From assembly GCF_030433435.1 (NCBI RefSeq), contig NZ_JANRHH010000049.1, positions 58,893 through 122,892 on the forward strand: a stretch of 64,000 bases of DNA, given 5' to 3'. Both the position numbers and the translations under genes were made by a program. Each line of letters begins with the position of its first letter. Position 1 is the first letter of the stretch. Source of the DNA: Polycladomyces subterraneus (GTDB lineage Bacteria; Bacillota; Bacilli; Thermoactinomycetales; JIR-001). Below, one piece after another: positions 8,920 through 18,506 of the stretch. The notes under the pieces are model-generated. The model did not search any database. It was not told the DNA's origin and saw only the letters and a list, made by a program, of their open reading frames with translations.

Positions 8920-9519
8920 CTAACGATTCACATCCGAATCATCCATATCATGCAGTTCATCTAGAGTCCGGGTGAAACTGGATCCGAAATGGCGAAGGAA
9001 ATAGTCCACTTCCGGCATGTCGAGCGATTGCAGACGCCGCTCAATCTCCTGCCTGGCCACAGCGAACTCTCGGTTTCCTGCTGAAATCTCCATCTCGCAT
9101 TTGAGATAGGCATCCAGCAAGTCGGCTGCTTTCACCCAATGGTGCAAATCGCCATCTTCACCATGAATCAACGGGCGGTAATGCCGGTGCAGCGGTTCGG
9201 GGATCATGTCGCACAACCGCTCCGCAGCCAAATTCTCCAACTCCCGGAATCCACCCAGCAGCTTATCGTTGTGATGTTTCACCGGGGAAGGAATGTCGCC
9301 GGTGATCACTTCCGTCACATCGTGAAACAATGCCAGTGTAACCGCCTTTTCCACTGGGATCTTCTTACCGAACACCTCGATGCCGATCGTACATAGGGCG
9401 TGTGTCAGCAGCGCTACGTGATAGCTGTGTTCCGCCACGTTTTCCGGCATCACGTTGCGCATCAGGCTCCATCTTCGAATCAACCGCAATCGATACAAAT
9501 AGGCGAAAAATGCGTTCAT
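8920..9519 (-). CDS. yfbR: 5'-deoxynucleotidase, YfbR-like HD domain
   Basis: An HD-domain metal-dependent phosphohydrolase that dephosphorylates deoxyribonucleoside 5'-monophosphates in E. coli YfbR. At 199 residues it matches the usual family length. Metal ligands are visible as H31 (AEHSYHV), H66-D67 (ALFHDVTEV) and a downstream Asp in HWVKAADLLDAY; TGDIPSPVKH is characteristic. Start ATG with a GGGGTGGA-like ribosome site. It is a single gene. Confidence 0.88.
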   Translation of the reverse strand: MNAFFAYLYRLRLIRRWSLMRNVMPENVAEHSYHVALLTHALCTIGIEVFGKKIPVEKAVTLALFHDVTEVITGDIPSPVKHHNDKLLGGFRELENLAAERLCDMIPEPLHRHYRPLIHGEDGDLHHWVKAADLLDAYLKCEMEISAGNREFAVARQEIERRLQSLDMPEVDYFLRHFGSSFTRTLDELHDMDDSDVNR

Positions 9520-9640
9520 TTTCCACCCCGGTTTCCGTTACTCTGTTTTAGATGATCGTCCGTATCACTTCCACATGCACCCTGAAGGGAAACAGATCAT
9601 GAACGCTTTGGGCCCTCATTCATCCCTGGAATAAGGTACA

Positions 9641-11098
9641 TTATACCCGTCCTCCGAGCAATGCCTTCCATAGACTGCGCACGGTAATCAATGCCGCCTC
9701 CCATTTATCCATCTTTTTCTCGGCGGCATTGTCCATGTACAATTCCTGACTCCAATCCGGTTTCTTCAGGCACCGCCGTTCATACTGTGCATGGATCATG
9801 ATCAGGCTCAAAATGAAGATCAATCCGATTTGCGGGGAAATGATGGGATAATCATACATCCCGTGACCCAACAGCGCAAAAATGATCGAAATCAACAACC
9901 CTGCCAACCTCTTTTCTTCCTTCCGATTGGCCGTTTTCCGCCACCGCCGGGCTCGGTATGTCGTTACCACGATCAACGCCAAGAACAATCCCAGACCGAT
10001 GACGCCGTACTCCGTCGCAATTCCCAAAAATACGTTATGCGCATGAAACATGTATTTGCCTGTCAGCTTGGCGAACAGTTGGCCGAAATGGAGCGGCAAA
10101 ACGCCAAGCAACCAATGTTCCCGGAAAATTTGAAACGCATGCTGCCAGACAAAAATACGCACTTCCACCGTCGCAAACAGCGTCTCTTCCCGCGGGATCA
10201 GAGTTTGATTGGTATAGATCACACCGCCCAAAAGTAACAGTGCGCAGAATAACAACACCGTGCGACGGCGGTTTCCGGTCATCCACACCTGAACCAACAG
10301 ACCGATCAACAAGCCCACCCATGCACCGCGGGAACCGGTACACCAAATAGCCACTGAATACAAGGCAAAAATCGCGAAGCAACCAACTTTTTTCCACGCT
10401 CCCCGGACCACCGAGGACGCGTAAATACTCATCAATGCCAAACAGATCAGCATGGCCGCAGCCAGATTGGAATTGGCCGCTGTACCCACACTTCGCTCCA
10501 TGTCCGTCTGCCATAACGGATAAAACCCTAGCATGTACGTCCAAAACGACTTTTCGTGTGGCAACAGGTCCCACCGTTGCATAAGCACGACGATGGCGAC
10601 ATAAATGCCGCCCAGCCAAAATTGAAGATACAGCCGCTGAAGTTGTTGCCACGACCATTCCGTCAGATGTTTGATCCATATCGTCAAAAGATAATACAAC
10701 CCGAACAGGATGATCGGGATGATACCGATGGGAATCCACCAGAACCACGAGGGATTAAACGCCCAGCTGATGAGGGAAAGAAACGCAAAACCAAGAAAAA
10801 TCCCCTCGGGCCAACCGCGCACCGGCCATTTGCATTTATAGAAAAAAGGCGTCAAAAAGCCAATCCCCAGCGTCACCAACGGCGGCAGCCACGGCGACAC
10901 TAAGATGCTCAAAAACAACAAATGGATGATGCGAATGGCCAGCTGTTGAGTCGATTCAATCTTCAAAGAGATGACTCCCTTTACCCAAAACCGGGCGAAC
11001 CGAGCAATCCAGGCACTGATCCGGGTGTCGGTTTGCCCCAGCTTTTTGGAATAAATACCGGTATCCGGTATCACGATATCTGAAGGTTGTTTATCCAT
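9641..11098 (-). CDS. O-antigen ligase / Wzy-like polytopic membrane protein
   Basis: 485 residues with about ten to twelve membrane helices. The long central extracytoplasmic loop holds the family segment FREHWLLGVLPLHFGQ and nearby HAHNVFLGIATEYGVIGLGLF, diagnostic of the Wzy_C/WaaL domain. In Gram-positive bacteria these proteins polymerise or ligate surface glycans. It lies upstream of no obvious glycan cluster, although a UgtP-like glycosyltransferase precedes it on the same strand (gap 147 bp). Cytoplasmic tails are hydrophilic. Confidence 0.85.
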   Translation of the reverse strand: MDKQPSDIVIPDTGIYSKKLGQTDTRISAWIARFARFWVKGVISLKIESTQQLAIRIIHLLFLSILVSPWLPPLVTLGIGFLTPFFYKCKWPVRGWPEGIFLGFAFLSLISWAFNPSWFWWIPIGIIPIILFGLYYLLTIWIKHLTEWSWQQLQRLYLQFWLGGIYVAIVVLMQRWDLLPHEKSFWTYMLGFYPLWQTDMERSVGTAANSNLAAAMLICLALMSIYASSVVRGAWKKVGCFAIFALYSVAIWCTGSRGAWVGLLIGLLVQVWMTGNRRRTVLLFCALLLLGGVIYTNQTLIPREETLFATVEVRIFVWQHAFQIFREHWLLGVLPLHFGQLFAKLTGKYMFHAHNVFLGIATEYGVIGLGLFLALIVVTTYRARRWRKTANRKEEKRLAGLLISIIFALLGHGMYDYPIISPQIGLIFILSLIMIHAQYERRCLKKPDWSQELYMDNAAEKKMDKWEAALITVRSLWKALLGGRV

Positions 11099-11245
11099 GG
11101 CTCTAATAACATCCTCATCCCATATCGATTACTACGTTTGAACCGCAGTCAGTTGTCAACGCTTAGTCACATCTGTGAATTTATACCTGCCCTTTGCATT
11201 ATATCGATGGAAGCACAAAAGGGCAAGTAAAACAAAACCCCACAT

Positions 11246-12454
11246 TTATGCCTTTATCAGGAACTCCGAAGACGGTTCGGACACCATCATCTCCAACACG
11301 GCCTCCACACTGTTGGAGGGATGGATGTGCTTACGCCATCGGAGCATATTCTCCCGTATGATTTGAAACCGATCCGGTTTACGCAACAACTGGGCAAAGC
11401 ACGCGTCCAACTCCTCTTCGTTTTTCGCCTGGACAGCCAATCCGTGAGAAACAAGAAACCGACTGTTTTGCTCCTCGTGTCCGGGGATTGATCCATACAA
11501 CAAGAGCGGTGTTCCCTTGGCGATCGCTTCCGAACATGTCAGCGCACCAGGTTTGGACAAAATGAGGTCGGCCGCATCCATCCAATCTGACAGCCTTCGA
11601 GTGTACCCCAAGACGCGAATGTGGGGGTGCTTCAGGGATGGATCGCTCCGCAACCACTGGTACACTTTTCGGTTATGCCCCGTGCAGACCACGATTTGCA
11701 TCTCTTCTTTCCACTTGGCGGCCATCTGGACGAGCATGTCCGTACCGATGCCCAATCCGCCTCCCAGGATCAAAACGGTTGGCTTGTCCAACAAACCGAC
11801 GCGCTGTCTGGCATGCAACCGATTCCCTTCTTCCCAAAACTGCACATCCGTGGGGATGCCCGTCACCTGAATGCGGCAATCCTCTACACCCAACTGCACC
11901 AGTTGTTCACGTACCTGGGGGGTGGGAACCAAGTAACGGTCCACTTCGGGATGAACCCATGAGCCGTGTGCTGTGAAATCGGTGATGACTGTACACAGGC
12001 GAAGGGGGAACCCTTTTTGTTTCAGTTTGCCCACGCCGGAGCTGGCAAACGGATGGGTGGAAACGACGAGTTTGGGGCGGAAGGTTTCAATCAAATCAGA
12101 TAAACTGGCATACAGTGTCTGATGCAAGCACCACTGCAACCAACGTGGAAACAGTCGCCCATGGTGGCGCCCGTACACTTTTCGCCATAAGTTGGGCGCC
12201 CGTCTGATCATGCCCAGATACGAGGTCAAGAGCGCACGGTTGATTTGCGGTTGCAGCGCCCTCCCCAGCTCAATCAGTTGTACCCGCAACTCAGGACGGG
12301 ACCGTTCAATGCCGTTGGCCAAGGCTTCCGCCGCGCGCGTATGACCGCTTCCAAAGTTTTCGGAGACCAGTAGGATATCGACGGGGCCATGAGCCACTGC
12401 ATCATTGATTCTCGCCAATCCATCCCAGGCGCCCGTATGAGCGATCCGATCCAT
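11246..12454 (-). CDS. MGDG-synthase/UgtP-like glycosyltransferase (GT28)
   Basis: 402 residues from ATG 12454, chosen because GGAGGAAA lies directly upstream; an in-frame upstream start (12535) lacks one. The N-terminal MGDG synthase domain shows SENFGSGHTRAAEAL and STHPFASSGV. The C-terminal UDP-sugar domain shows LILGGGLGIGTD and, at the sugar-binding end, SKPGALTCSEAIAKGTPLLLY. Relatives are processive diacylglycerol beta-glucosyltransferases that make glycolipid anchors for lipoteichoic acid. The exact acceptor here cannot be read from sequence. Confidence 0.88.
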   Translation of the reverse strand: MDRIAHTGAWDGLARINDAVAHGPVDILLVSENFGSGHTRAAEALANGIERSRPELRVQLIELGRALQPQINRALLTSYLGMIRRAPNLWRKVYGRHHGRLFPRWLQWCLHQTLYASLSDLIETFRPKLVVSTHPFASSGVGKLKQKGFPLRLCTVITDFTAHGSWVHPEVDRYLVPTPQVREQLVQLGVEDCRIQVTGIPTDVQFWEEGNRLHARQRVGLLDKPTVLILGGGLGIGTDMLVQMAAKWKEEMQIVVCTGHNRKVYQWLRSDPSLKHPHIRVLGYTRRLSDWMDAADLILSKPGALTCSEAIAKGTPLLLYGSIPGHEEQNSRFLVSHGLAVQAKNEEELDACFAQLLRKPDRFQIIRENMLRWRKHIHPSNSVEAVLEMMVSEPSSEFLIKA

Positions 12455-12535
12455 GTTTTCCTCCCCCTCTTCTTGCCGTCTCACATTCCCACATATCCAC
12501 CCCAGCGAACGTGTTCCATCGCCGTTCGGTTTCAA

Positions 12536-13193
12536 GTTCCCTTATTATACCATATGTATGAGTCGCACTCTCCCATGTTATTCGCCGGACGATACAATAT
12601 TCTCCTTTTCAGCCATCTTCTTTTTCCGGAACTCCCTTCTCATTTTGACTTGTTTCGAAAAAGGGTGCAACTTTGGTTACAAGAAACAGGCTTGCAAACA
12701 CACCCGTTGCTCGTTCACACGGAGCAACATGACATCCAGTACAACCAGATCGACGTTTGCAGAATCGAGAATCGACAGTGCGTCCACTGTGAATCGTCCA
12801 CTGTGAATCCTATTTGAACAGGGAACCTCCAGAGCAAAAGATGTATCCACGACTACATTAGATTGGGAAATATCCCGGACGGATGAAAGATGTGGTAGGT
12901 GGTAGAGATCGTGGGGCGCGGCTCCTGAAGATGCTGAGGCCAAAAAAACCGTAAGAGACGAAAAAAACCCCACGCCCCTAGCAAACGAGGTTTCGCAAGG
13001 CTGGCAATGGGGTTTTCCCCTCCCGCTTAGGAGGCGACCCGTCCCGTCATTGAAGCAGGACTACGATGACTTCGGGTAAAATCCAATTAATGTCTAAGTA
13101 AGATTTCAGTAAAGGGGTTCTCTTTCGTGATACTTGCTGGGGCTTTATTTTTTCAAACGATGTGGCTGCCGTTGTTTCATGGTTTGCACCTGT
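12536..13193. other. 650-bp intergenic region with a possible IS200/IS605-type remnant
   Basis: No intact gene. CGTCCACTGTGAAT is tandemly repeated at 12780-12793 and 12794-12807. From 12963 to 13080 (minus-strand reading) AAAACCCC/GGGGTTTT and GCAAAC/GTTTCGC dyads occur with a Gly/Arg-rich reading frame. This resembles the decayed 3' end of an IS200/IS605-type tnpB with its end hairpins. No transposase motif survives, so the assignment is weak. Confidence 0.3.
12544..12552 (-). promoter_or_regulatory. extended -10 promoter of the glycosyltransferase
   Basis: The minus strand reads TGG then TATAAT (12549-12544), an extended -10, about 90 bp before the ATG. No good -35 is visible. Confidence 0.45.
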
Positions 13194-14570
13194 TTACCAA
13201 TTCCTCACCGGTTCCATCCAAGCAACGCACTCCACATGACTGGTGTGCGGGAACATGTCCACCGGCTGCACTTCAAGGGTGTCAAAGCCCCGCTCCCGCA
13301 AATGACGGGCATCGCGTGCCAACGTAGCCGGGTTGCACGAGACATAAACCAACCGCTTGGGATGCATGTCCACCACCGTATCCAACAACACAGGATCACA
13401 GCCTTTGCGCGGCGGGTCCACCACGATGACGTCGGGCCGGATACCCTGTTCCCGCCACCTCGGCATCACTTCCTCCGCTTTGCCCGCCACGAACGTAACA
13501 TGTTCGATTTCGTTGATCTGCGCATTGCGTTGTGCGTCTTCAATCGCCTCAGGCACCGATTCCACCCCGTACACCCACGCCGCGCCGTCGGCCAGATACA
13601 ATCCGATAGTACCGGCACCGCAATAGACATCCATTACGATCTCCCGCCCCGTCAACCGGGCATACTGGCGCACCTGATCGTACAGCACACGTGTCTGGAT
13701 GGGATTGACCTGAAAAAACGACTGCGGAGAAATCACGTAGGTCACTGGCCCGATCCGGTCACGGATCATCGGCTCACCCCACAACAAACGGTTTTCCCGA
13801 CCCAATATCACATTAGTCCGACGGTCGTTGATGTTTTGTACCAGCGATTTCAACCGCGGCAGCGCATGCCTTAGTTCCGACACCAGCGTTTCTCGGTGTG
13901 GCAGCCGTTTTCCATTGGTCACCAGTACGACCATCATCTCGCCGGTAGCAAACCCGGTTCGAACCATGACATGGCGCAGCACCCCACGGTGGTTTTTTTC
14001 ATCGTACGGTGGGATTCCCAATTCCTTGACCAGCCGCTTCACTTCCCGGACTGCCCGGTCATTGTCAGGATGTTGAATACCACATGTGTCCATGTCGACA
14101 ATCGTATGTGTACCGGCGGCGTAAAAACCGGCAACCAGCTCCCCGCCGCGCAAGCCGAATGGCACTTGCGCTTTGTTGCGGTATGCCCACGGATCTTGCA
14201 TCCCGATCACGGGCAAAACGGGCACCACATCCTCCCACCCGCCGATCCGTTGAAAACTGTCGATCACTTGCTGCCGTTTGATCTGTAACTGCTCCTCATA
14301 GCTCACGTGCTGCAACTGACATCCGCCACACCGTTCGAAAACGGGACAAGCCGGTTCCGTTCGTGCCGGGGCCGGTTCCAATATCTCCAACATTTGGCCG
14401 TGAGCGTATGTTTTTTTCACCTTCGTGATTTTCGCCCGAATTCGTTCACCGGTCAACGCCAGCGGGACGAACACGGTGAACCCCTCGTATTTTCCAACGC
14501 CGTCCCCGGTATGGCTCTGGCCGGTGACGGTCAGTTCGATGATTTCTCCCGTGGTAACAGGTGGTTTCAT
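13194..14570 (-). CDS. rlmCD: 23S rRNA (uracil-5-)-methyltransferase, RlmCD/RumA type
   Basis: SAM-dependent m5U methylation of 23S rRNA. The 458-residue protein has an N-terminal TRAM domain (about 5-62) and iron-sulfur-type cysteines (CPVFERCGGCQLQH and a later Cys). The methyltransferase motifs follow: SAM loop VMDVYCGAGTIGLYLA, VVDPPRKGCDP, and the catalytic cysteine in SCNPATLARD. ATG 14570 is preferred because AAAGGAG lies 8 nt upstream. B. subtilis has one dual-specificity enzyme (YefA/RlmCD), which is why I use this name; single-specificity RlmD-like activity cannot be excluded. Confidence 0.9.
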   Translation of the reverse strand: MKPPVTTGEIIELTVTGQSHTGDGVGKYEGFTVFVPLALTGERIRAKITKVKKTYAHGQMLEILEPAPARTEPACPVFERCGGCQLQHVSYEEQLQIKRQQVIDSFQRIGGWEDVVPVLPVIGMQDPWAYRNKAQVPFGLRGGELVAGFYAAGTHTIVDMDTCGIQHPDNDRAVREVKRLVKELGIPPYDEKNHRGVLRHVMVRTGFATGEMMVVLVTNGKRLPHRETLVSELRHALPRLKSLVQNINDRRTNVILGRENRLLWGEPMIRDRIGPVTYVISPQSFFQVNPIQTRVLYDQVRQYARLTGREIVMDVYCGAGTIGLYLADGAAWVYGVESVPEAIEDAQRNAQINEIEHVTFVAGKAEEVMPRWREQGIRPDVIVVDPPRKGCDPVLLDTVVDMHPKRLVYVSCNPATLARDARHLRERGFDTLEVQPVDMFPHTSHVECVAWMEPVRNW

Positions 14571-14657
14571 CTCGTTTGCTCCTTTGCTCCTCACCATCAT
14601 TCTTCATCTGCTGTAACTCGTTCCACAGGGTCTCGGCTCGATTATACCAGAACCTTT

Positions 14658-15578
14658 TCATCCGGCGTTATTCGACCCTTTTGCAGCTGGCCGCGGGCAC
14701 AACACCCGCAGATGACCCGGCAACGATTCACAAATACCGGGCAGGATTCCACCCAGCTCCCCATCCAGGTTCCAACGCAGCGGCTCATCCGATTCAACAT
14801 AGAGGCGTCGCGCTTGAAAATACAAGACGCTCGGATCATAGATGTGCCCGCCCTTCCTCGCGATTCTGACCAACGGAATCAGATCGGCAATACTGGTTTT
14901 GCGCACCACGATCACATCCAATTTTCCGTCGTTCAAATCCGCTTTCGGAGCCAACTGTTCAAATCCACCCACCGATCGGGTATTGGCCACCATCATCAAC
15001 AAAATGTCTTCCTCCCATTGTCGGCCGTCCGCCTCAATGCAAACCGGAAACGAACGCGACAATGATCCTATTTTCTCCAGTCCTTTCAAATAATAAGCCA
15101 ATGGGCCAACCAGCGTTTTCAATCTGCTGGGCGCCTCGTAGGTGACGGCCGTCACGTCACCGACTGCCGCCACGTTGACAAACAGCCGTTCTCCCACACG
15201 CCCCGCATCCACTGTCCGCACGAATCCATCACCAATCACGTCGCACGCCCGTAACAAGTCACGGGGTAACCCCATACCACGCGCAAAATCGTTGGTCGTG
15301 CCACACGGCAAAACACCCAGAATCGGACGGTACGGACCTTGTGATATGCCGGTGACTACTTCATGCACCGTCCCGTCTCCTCCAGCAGCGATCACCACGT
15401 CAAACCCGCGTTCTGACGCCTGCCGCGCCGCAATGGTCGCCTGACCCGGTTCTCGCGTCGCGTGACAGGACGTTTCCAATCCCGCCCGCTCCAACCGTTC
15501 GAGAATGCGGGGCAACTGCCGTACAAACATCTCTCTCCCTGCCGTGGGATTGTAAATCAATCTCGCGCGCCTGTACAT
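14658..15578 (-). CDS. diacylglycerol/lipid kinase (DagK/YegS family)
   Basis: Phosphorylates diacylglycerol or a related lipid using ATP and recycles lipid from lipoteichoic acid synthesis in relatives. 306 residues. The N-terminal kinase domain begins with IYNPTAGRE and holds the nucleotide motif AAGGDGTVHEV and PCGTTNDFARG; the C-terminal beta domain ends with WNLDGELGG. AGAGGTGATC is upstream of ATG. It lies next to the 23S methyltransferase, an arrangement also seen with dgkB and rlmCD in Bacillus. Confidence 0.93.
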   Translation of the reverse strand: MYRRARLIYNPTAGREMFVRQLPRILERLERAGLETSCHATREPGQATIAARQASERGFDVVIAAGGDGTVHEVVTGISQGPYRPILGVLPCGTTNDFARGMGLPRDLLRACDVIGDGFVRTVDAGRVGERLFVNVAAVGDVTAVTYEAPSRLKTLVGPLAYYLKGLEKIGSLSRSFPVCIEADGRQWEEDILLMMVANTRSVGGFEQLAPKADLNDGKLDVIVVRKTSIADLIPLVRIARKGGHIYDPSVLYFQARRLYVESDEPLRWNLDGELGGILPGICESLPGHLRVLCPRPAAKGSNNAG

Positions 15579-15689
15579 TTGGGATCACCTCTTTTTGTCG
15601 TTTCGCCGGACGGTCTGCTTTTTTTCCCGCCCCCCGCATACAATGGTGAAAGACAAGACTTCGTCCGCTTGAGAAAGGAGGAACCGTCG

Positions 15690-16193
15690 ATGACTGATTC
15701 CCACACGTCCTCCAGAAGAGAGTCGCAACCGATCCAGGACGGGCCGGAGCCCTATCGGTTGACCGAAGTACAACACGCGTTGGACCAGAGCATTGCCGCA
15801 GACGAAACGTTGAGTTCCATTTGTTATCAACTGCGTTGTTCCGCGTTTGCATGCGATTGGGACGGCTGGGAGGAAGCACATCGGGAATGCATGCTGTCCA
15901 ACCACTACCGTCTGACCGCTTCTGGTTGCCTCAAACGGATGGCGATGGGGGATTGGCATGAAACCCTGTTGATGACACTGGTACAATGCTTGTATCTCGC
16001 CCGACGGGCGGATCGTATCAAACAAGGATATTTTCACCGGTTGTGCGGTTCAGCTTCGGAAGGATTCCGTCCCACGGCGGAATTGCTTCTCGTTTGGAAC
16101 CGTCATGCTGAGGCGCATTTGCAAGAAGCGATGGTCGGTGCACAGCATCTGCTAGGGACGCGTCAATGGACCCGGTGGATGCCCGAAACATAA
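15690..16193 (+). CDS. hypothetical protein
   Basis: A soluble 167-residue protein with no family I recognise. ATG 15690 follows GAAAGGAGG by 8 nt; the open frame continues upstream without a ribosome site. The sequence looks helical and contains several Cys/Trp (LRCSAFACDWDGWEEAHREC). It is divergent from the lipid kinase and followed by the sulfotransferase after 84 bp. Confidence 0.6.
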   Translation: MTDSHTSSRRESQPIQDGPEPYRLTEVQHALDQSIAADETLSSICYQLRCSAFACDWDGWEEAHRECMLSNHYRLTASGCLKRMAMGDWHETLLMTLVQCLYLARRADRIKQGYFHRLCGSASEGFRPTAELLLVWNRHAEAHLQEAMVGAQHLLGTRQWTRWMPET

Positions 16194-16277
16194 GATAGAA
16201 CGATCCCTAGAACGGGTCGGTACACTGGTCCATACAATAGTTGTACCAAGAGTGGACAAAAGGAGGAGAACGCCACC

Positions 16278-17018
16278 ATGCGCCAACCCATCATCATTTT
16301 TTCCCACATCCCCAAAGCAGGCGGTCTGACCTTACGCAGCATTATCGACAGGCAGTACCGACCGGACCAGATCTACAAATACCCGGCCCATCACCAGCAG
16401 GAAGCCGTAAAAAAACTGTCCGCCACCCAACGGGAGAAAATCAAATGTGTATACGGTCATTGCCGTTTCGGAACTCATCGCTATTTCCAGCGACCCTTCA
16501 GGTATATCACCATGTTGCGCGATCCCGTCAACCGAGTCATTTCCGCCTATTATTACATCAAATCCAACCCAAATACCAAACTCTATGCCAAAGTCAACTC
16601 TATGAGTTTCAAAGAGTTCATTCTCAGTAAAAACGACGACATTCAAACGCAGCTTTGGAATCACCAAACCCGATTCCTCTCCGGCAAACATCAGCCTGAT
16701 CTGGATCTGGCCAAACAAAATCTCCGCAAACATTACGTCATCGTGGGCATTACCGAATTGTATCCGCATTCGGTGTTCCTGATGAAACAGGCTCTGGGAT
16801 GGGGCAACGTCAACTACACCAGGCAAAATGTCACCAAGCGCCGCCCGCAAAAACAACAGATTCAAAAGGAACTCATCCACATCATCAAACAAAACAATGC
16901 TCTCGACCTACAGTTGTACCATTACGCCAAACAATTGTTGATCCGGCGACTCAACAATCTGAACCCCGTAACCAAACGCCAGTTGGCGCTATATGTCAAA
17001 CTGCATCAACAGGCGTGA
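16278..17018 (+). CDS. sulfotransferase family 2 protein
   Basis: PAPS-dependent sulfotransferase fold, 246 residues. The 5'-phosphosulfate loop is SHIPKAGGLTLRS (about 9-21) and the 3'-phosphate motif is RDPVNRVISAYYY. The protein is Lys/Gln-rich and basic at its C-terminus. Bacterial members sulfate glycans or other surface molecules, and the acceptor here is unknown. Ribosome site AAGGAGG is 9 nt before ATG. It ends at a hairpin shared with the convergent cbiX-like gene. Confidence 0.8.
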   Translation: MRQPIIIFSHIPKAGGLTLRSIIDRQYRPDQIYKYPAHHQQEAVKKLSATQREKIKCVYGHCRFGTHRYFQRPFRYITMLRDPVNRVISAYYYIKSNPNTKLYAKVNSMSFKEFILSKNDDIQTQLWNHQTRFLSGKHQPDLDLAKQNLRKHYVIVGITELYPHSVFLMKQALGWGNVNYTRQNVTKRRPQKQQIQKELIHIIKQNNALDLQLYHYAKQLLIRRLNNLNPVTKRQLALYVKLHQQA

Positions 17019-17041
17019 AAAAACCGTCCCTCACGGGACGG
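17018..17041 (-). terminator. terminator of the CbiX/SirB gene
   Basis: The CCGTCCC / GGGACGG stem (17024-17030, 17035-17041) has a 4-nt loop and six T on the minus-strand side. Confidence 0.75.
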
Positions 17042-17134
17042 CCGATGATTGTCAGGGCGGGATGCTGACATCCGGCTGCCGGTCTTACCCGACATTGTAC
17101 GCCCCGTGGTTTGGGCTCACCCACGCCAATTTCG

Positions 17135-17914
17135 TCACTGGGTGGCGGCGGAAGGTGCGCGCCGGGATTGACCGATCGCATCCCTCACCGTTTCTTCGAT
17201 CCAACGAGAAATCAACGGATGCGGCAGATATGTCTCTCCGGAATACACATAATCCAGCCCCGCCAATTTCGACGGGATCACTTTTTTGGTAAAGTACCCT
17301 TCACTCAAAAACAATGGCAACACCAACACCCGATGTCGTGCGCTCCAGGCGCGGACCACCTCATGCAAATGATCCGGATGCAAAGACGCGTATACCGTTT
17401 GCCGAAACCCCAATGCACGCTGCACCTGTGCAGCAAGCTGATTGGCGCCTTCTTCCCATTTTTCCCGGAATCCAGACACCTCGCTGCCGTGGCCGACCAG
17501 CACGACAACTTCTTCCTCAGGCCGTTGGCTCAGTTTGCGAGCACGCTCCGTCACAATCTCACCGATCAACGGGTGACCATCCATCGCCGGTGTGTAATGT
17601 ACGGGTATCTCCAAGGGGATGGGTTTTTCCTTGAACGGAAGACGCGGCTTGGAAATCACACCCAAAAGATATCCGATCTCCTCAATATGCGTGCTTCCGG
17701 AAGAGACGAACAATGGTACGGCAATGATTTCATCCACACCTCGGCGGCGCAGTGACTGTATGGCGTCCGCAATCGCCCGGCCCGGCACCAACTCCAAAAA
17801 ACCAATCTCCACAGGCAAATCCAATCGAACCCTTGATACCGCTTCATCAACCAACTGCACCCATTCCGGTTTGCTGGACCCGTGCGCAATGACCAAAACA
17901 CCACGTTGGGCCAT
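17135..17914 (-). CDS. sirohydrochlorin cobaltochelatase/ferrochelatase (CbiX/SirB)
   Basis: Inserts Co2+ or Fe2+ into sirohydrochlorin (cobalamin or siroheme synthesis). 259 residues in two homologous CbiX halves: the active-site His of LVIAHGSSKPEW in the first and VLVGHGSEVSG in the second. ATG 17914 is chosen because GAGGTGG precedes it by 7 nt; upstream in-frame codons lack a site. No other tetrapyrrole genes are adjacent. Iron (SirB) or cobalt specificity cannot be told here. Confidence 0.85.
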   Translation of the reverse strand: MAQRGVLVIAHGSSKPEWVQLVDEAVSRVRLDLPVEIGFLELVPGRAIADAIQSLRRRGVDEIIAVPLFVSSGSTHIEEIGYLLGVISKPRLPFKEKPIPLEIPVHYTPAMDGHPLIGEIVTERARKLSQRPEEEVVVLVGHGSEVSGFREKWEEGANQLAAQVQRALGFRQTVYASLHPDHLHEVVRAWSARHRVLVLPLFLSEGYFTKKVIPSKLAGLDYVYSGETYLPHPLISRWIEETVRDAIGQSRRAPSAATQ

Positions 17915-18000
17915 CCGTGACCACCTCGGTTCGTCCATGTTCAAACAATCACATTTAAGACCGGCAGACGGGATCATGACACGCATCCGGAGGTTTGACG

Positions 18001-18315
18001 TCAAGACAATCGCCGTTGGGCTTGCCAGGTGGACAGCGCAAACATCGCACTGACCAATCCGCTGATCAGATTCATATCCCCGATGGAAAACTGCATGCAA
18101 GCATCCCCGACCAACAACAGCAACAACAACCAGTAGACGCTTCTCGAAAAGGGTTTTCCCCGAATCTCATACAAAAAAACAAAGAAATAGAGGGAGATCA
18201 AAAAATGATGCACCGCCACGACCGGTTCCGTATTCAAATAATACACGCCCATGCCCAAAAACAAGAGCACAATGGCGGTGTACAAAGCTTGCACTTCCAA
18301 CACCTCCCATCTCAA
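18001..18315 (-). CDS. small multi-pass membrane protein
   Basis: 104 residues, mostly hydrophobic, with three or four predicted helices (about 9-28, 34-50, 57-72, 78-96). The family is not recognised. The open frame starts at TTG 18315, but GGGAGG lies inside it 8 nt before an in-frame GTG (VQALYTAIVLL), so the true protein may begin about 7 residues later. It lies 86 bp before the cbiX-like gene on the same strand and could be cotranscribed. Confidence 0.6.
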   Translation of the reverse strand: MRWEVLEVQALYTAIVLLFLGMGVYYLNTEPVVAVHHFLISLYFFVFLYEIRGKPFSRSVYWLLLLLLVGDACMQFSIGDMNLISGLVSAMFALSTWQAQRRLS

Positions 18316-18401
18316 CGCTGGACTTAACAGACCAACCTATCTTTGAGCAACATACGCTTAAAGACGGCGTTCGTTTATCACAACCTGATATCTAAACCTG
18401 A

Positions 18402-18439
18402 CGGGAGCCGTTCTCCCGTCGATCAGGAGACGGCTCCCG
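18402..18439. repeat. inverted repeat, likely transcription-end hairpin of gatB
   Basis: The arms CGGGAGCCG (18402-18410) and CGGCTCCCG (18431-18439) are perfect over 9 bp, with internal CTCCCG complementarity. No T run follows, so it is a hairpin rather than a classic terminator. Confidence 0.45.
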
Positions 18440-18506
18440 GACTTCCATCGCGGAGTCCACAGTTTGGCATCCTCTAAAAAGGACACCGTTCTGATGGATC
18501 TCGGCA

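Noticed and set aside
8828..8923. 31-codon plus-strand ORF with GAGGAGGAG before ATG
   Set aside because: It overlaps the nucleotidase stop and its terminator, has only 3 nt between ribosome site and start, and shows no protein-like composition beyond a Lys run.
17018..17041. terminator for the sulfotransferase gene
   Set aside because: The T run is on the minus-strand side only, so it serves the convergent CbiX/SirB gene.
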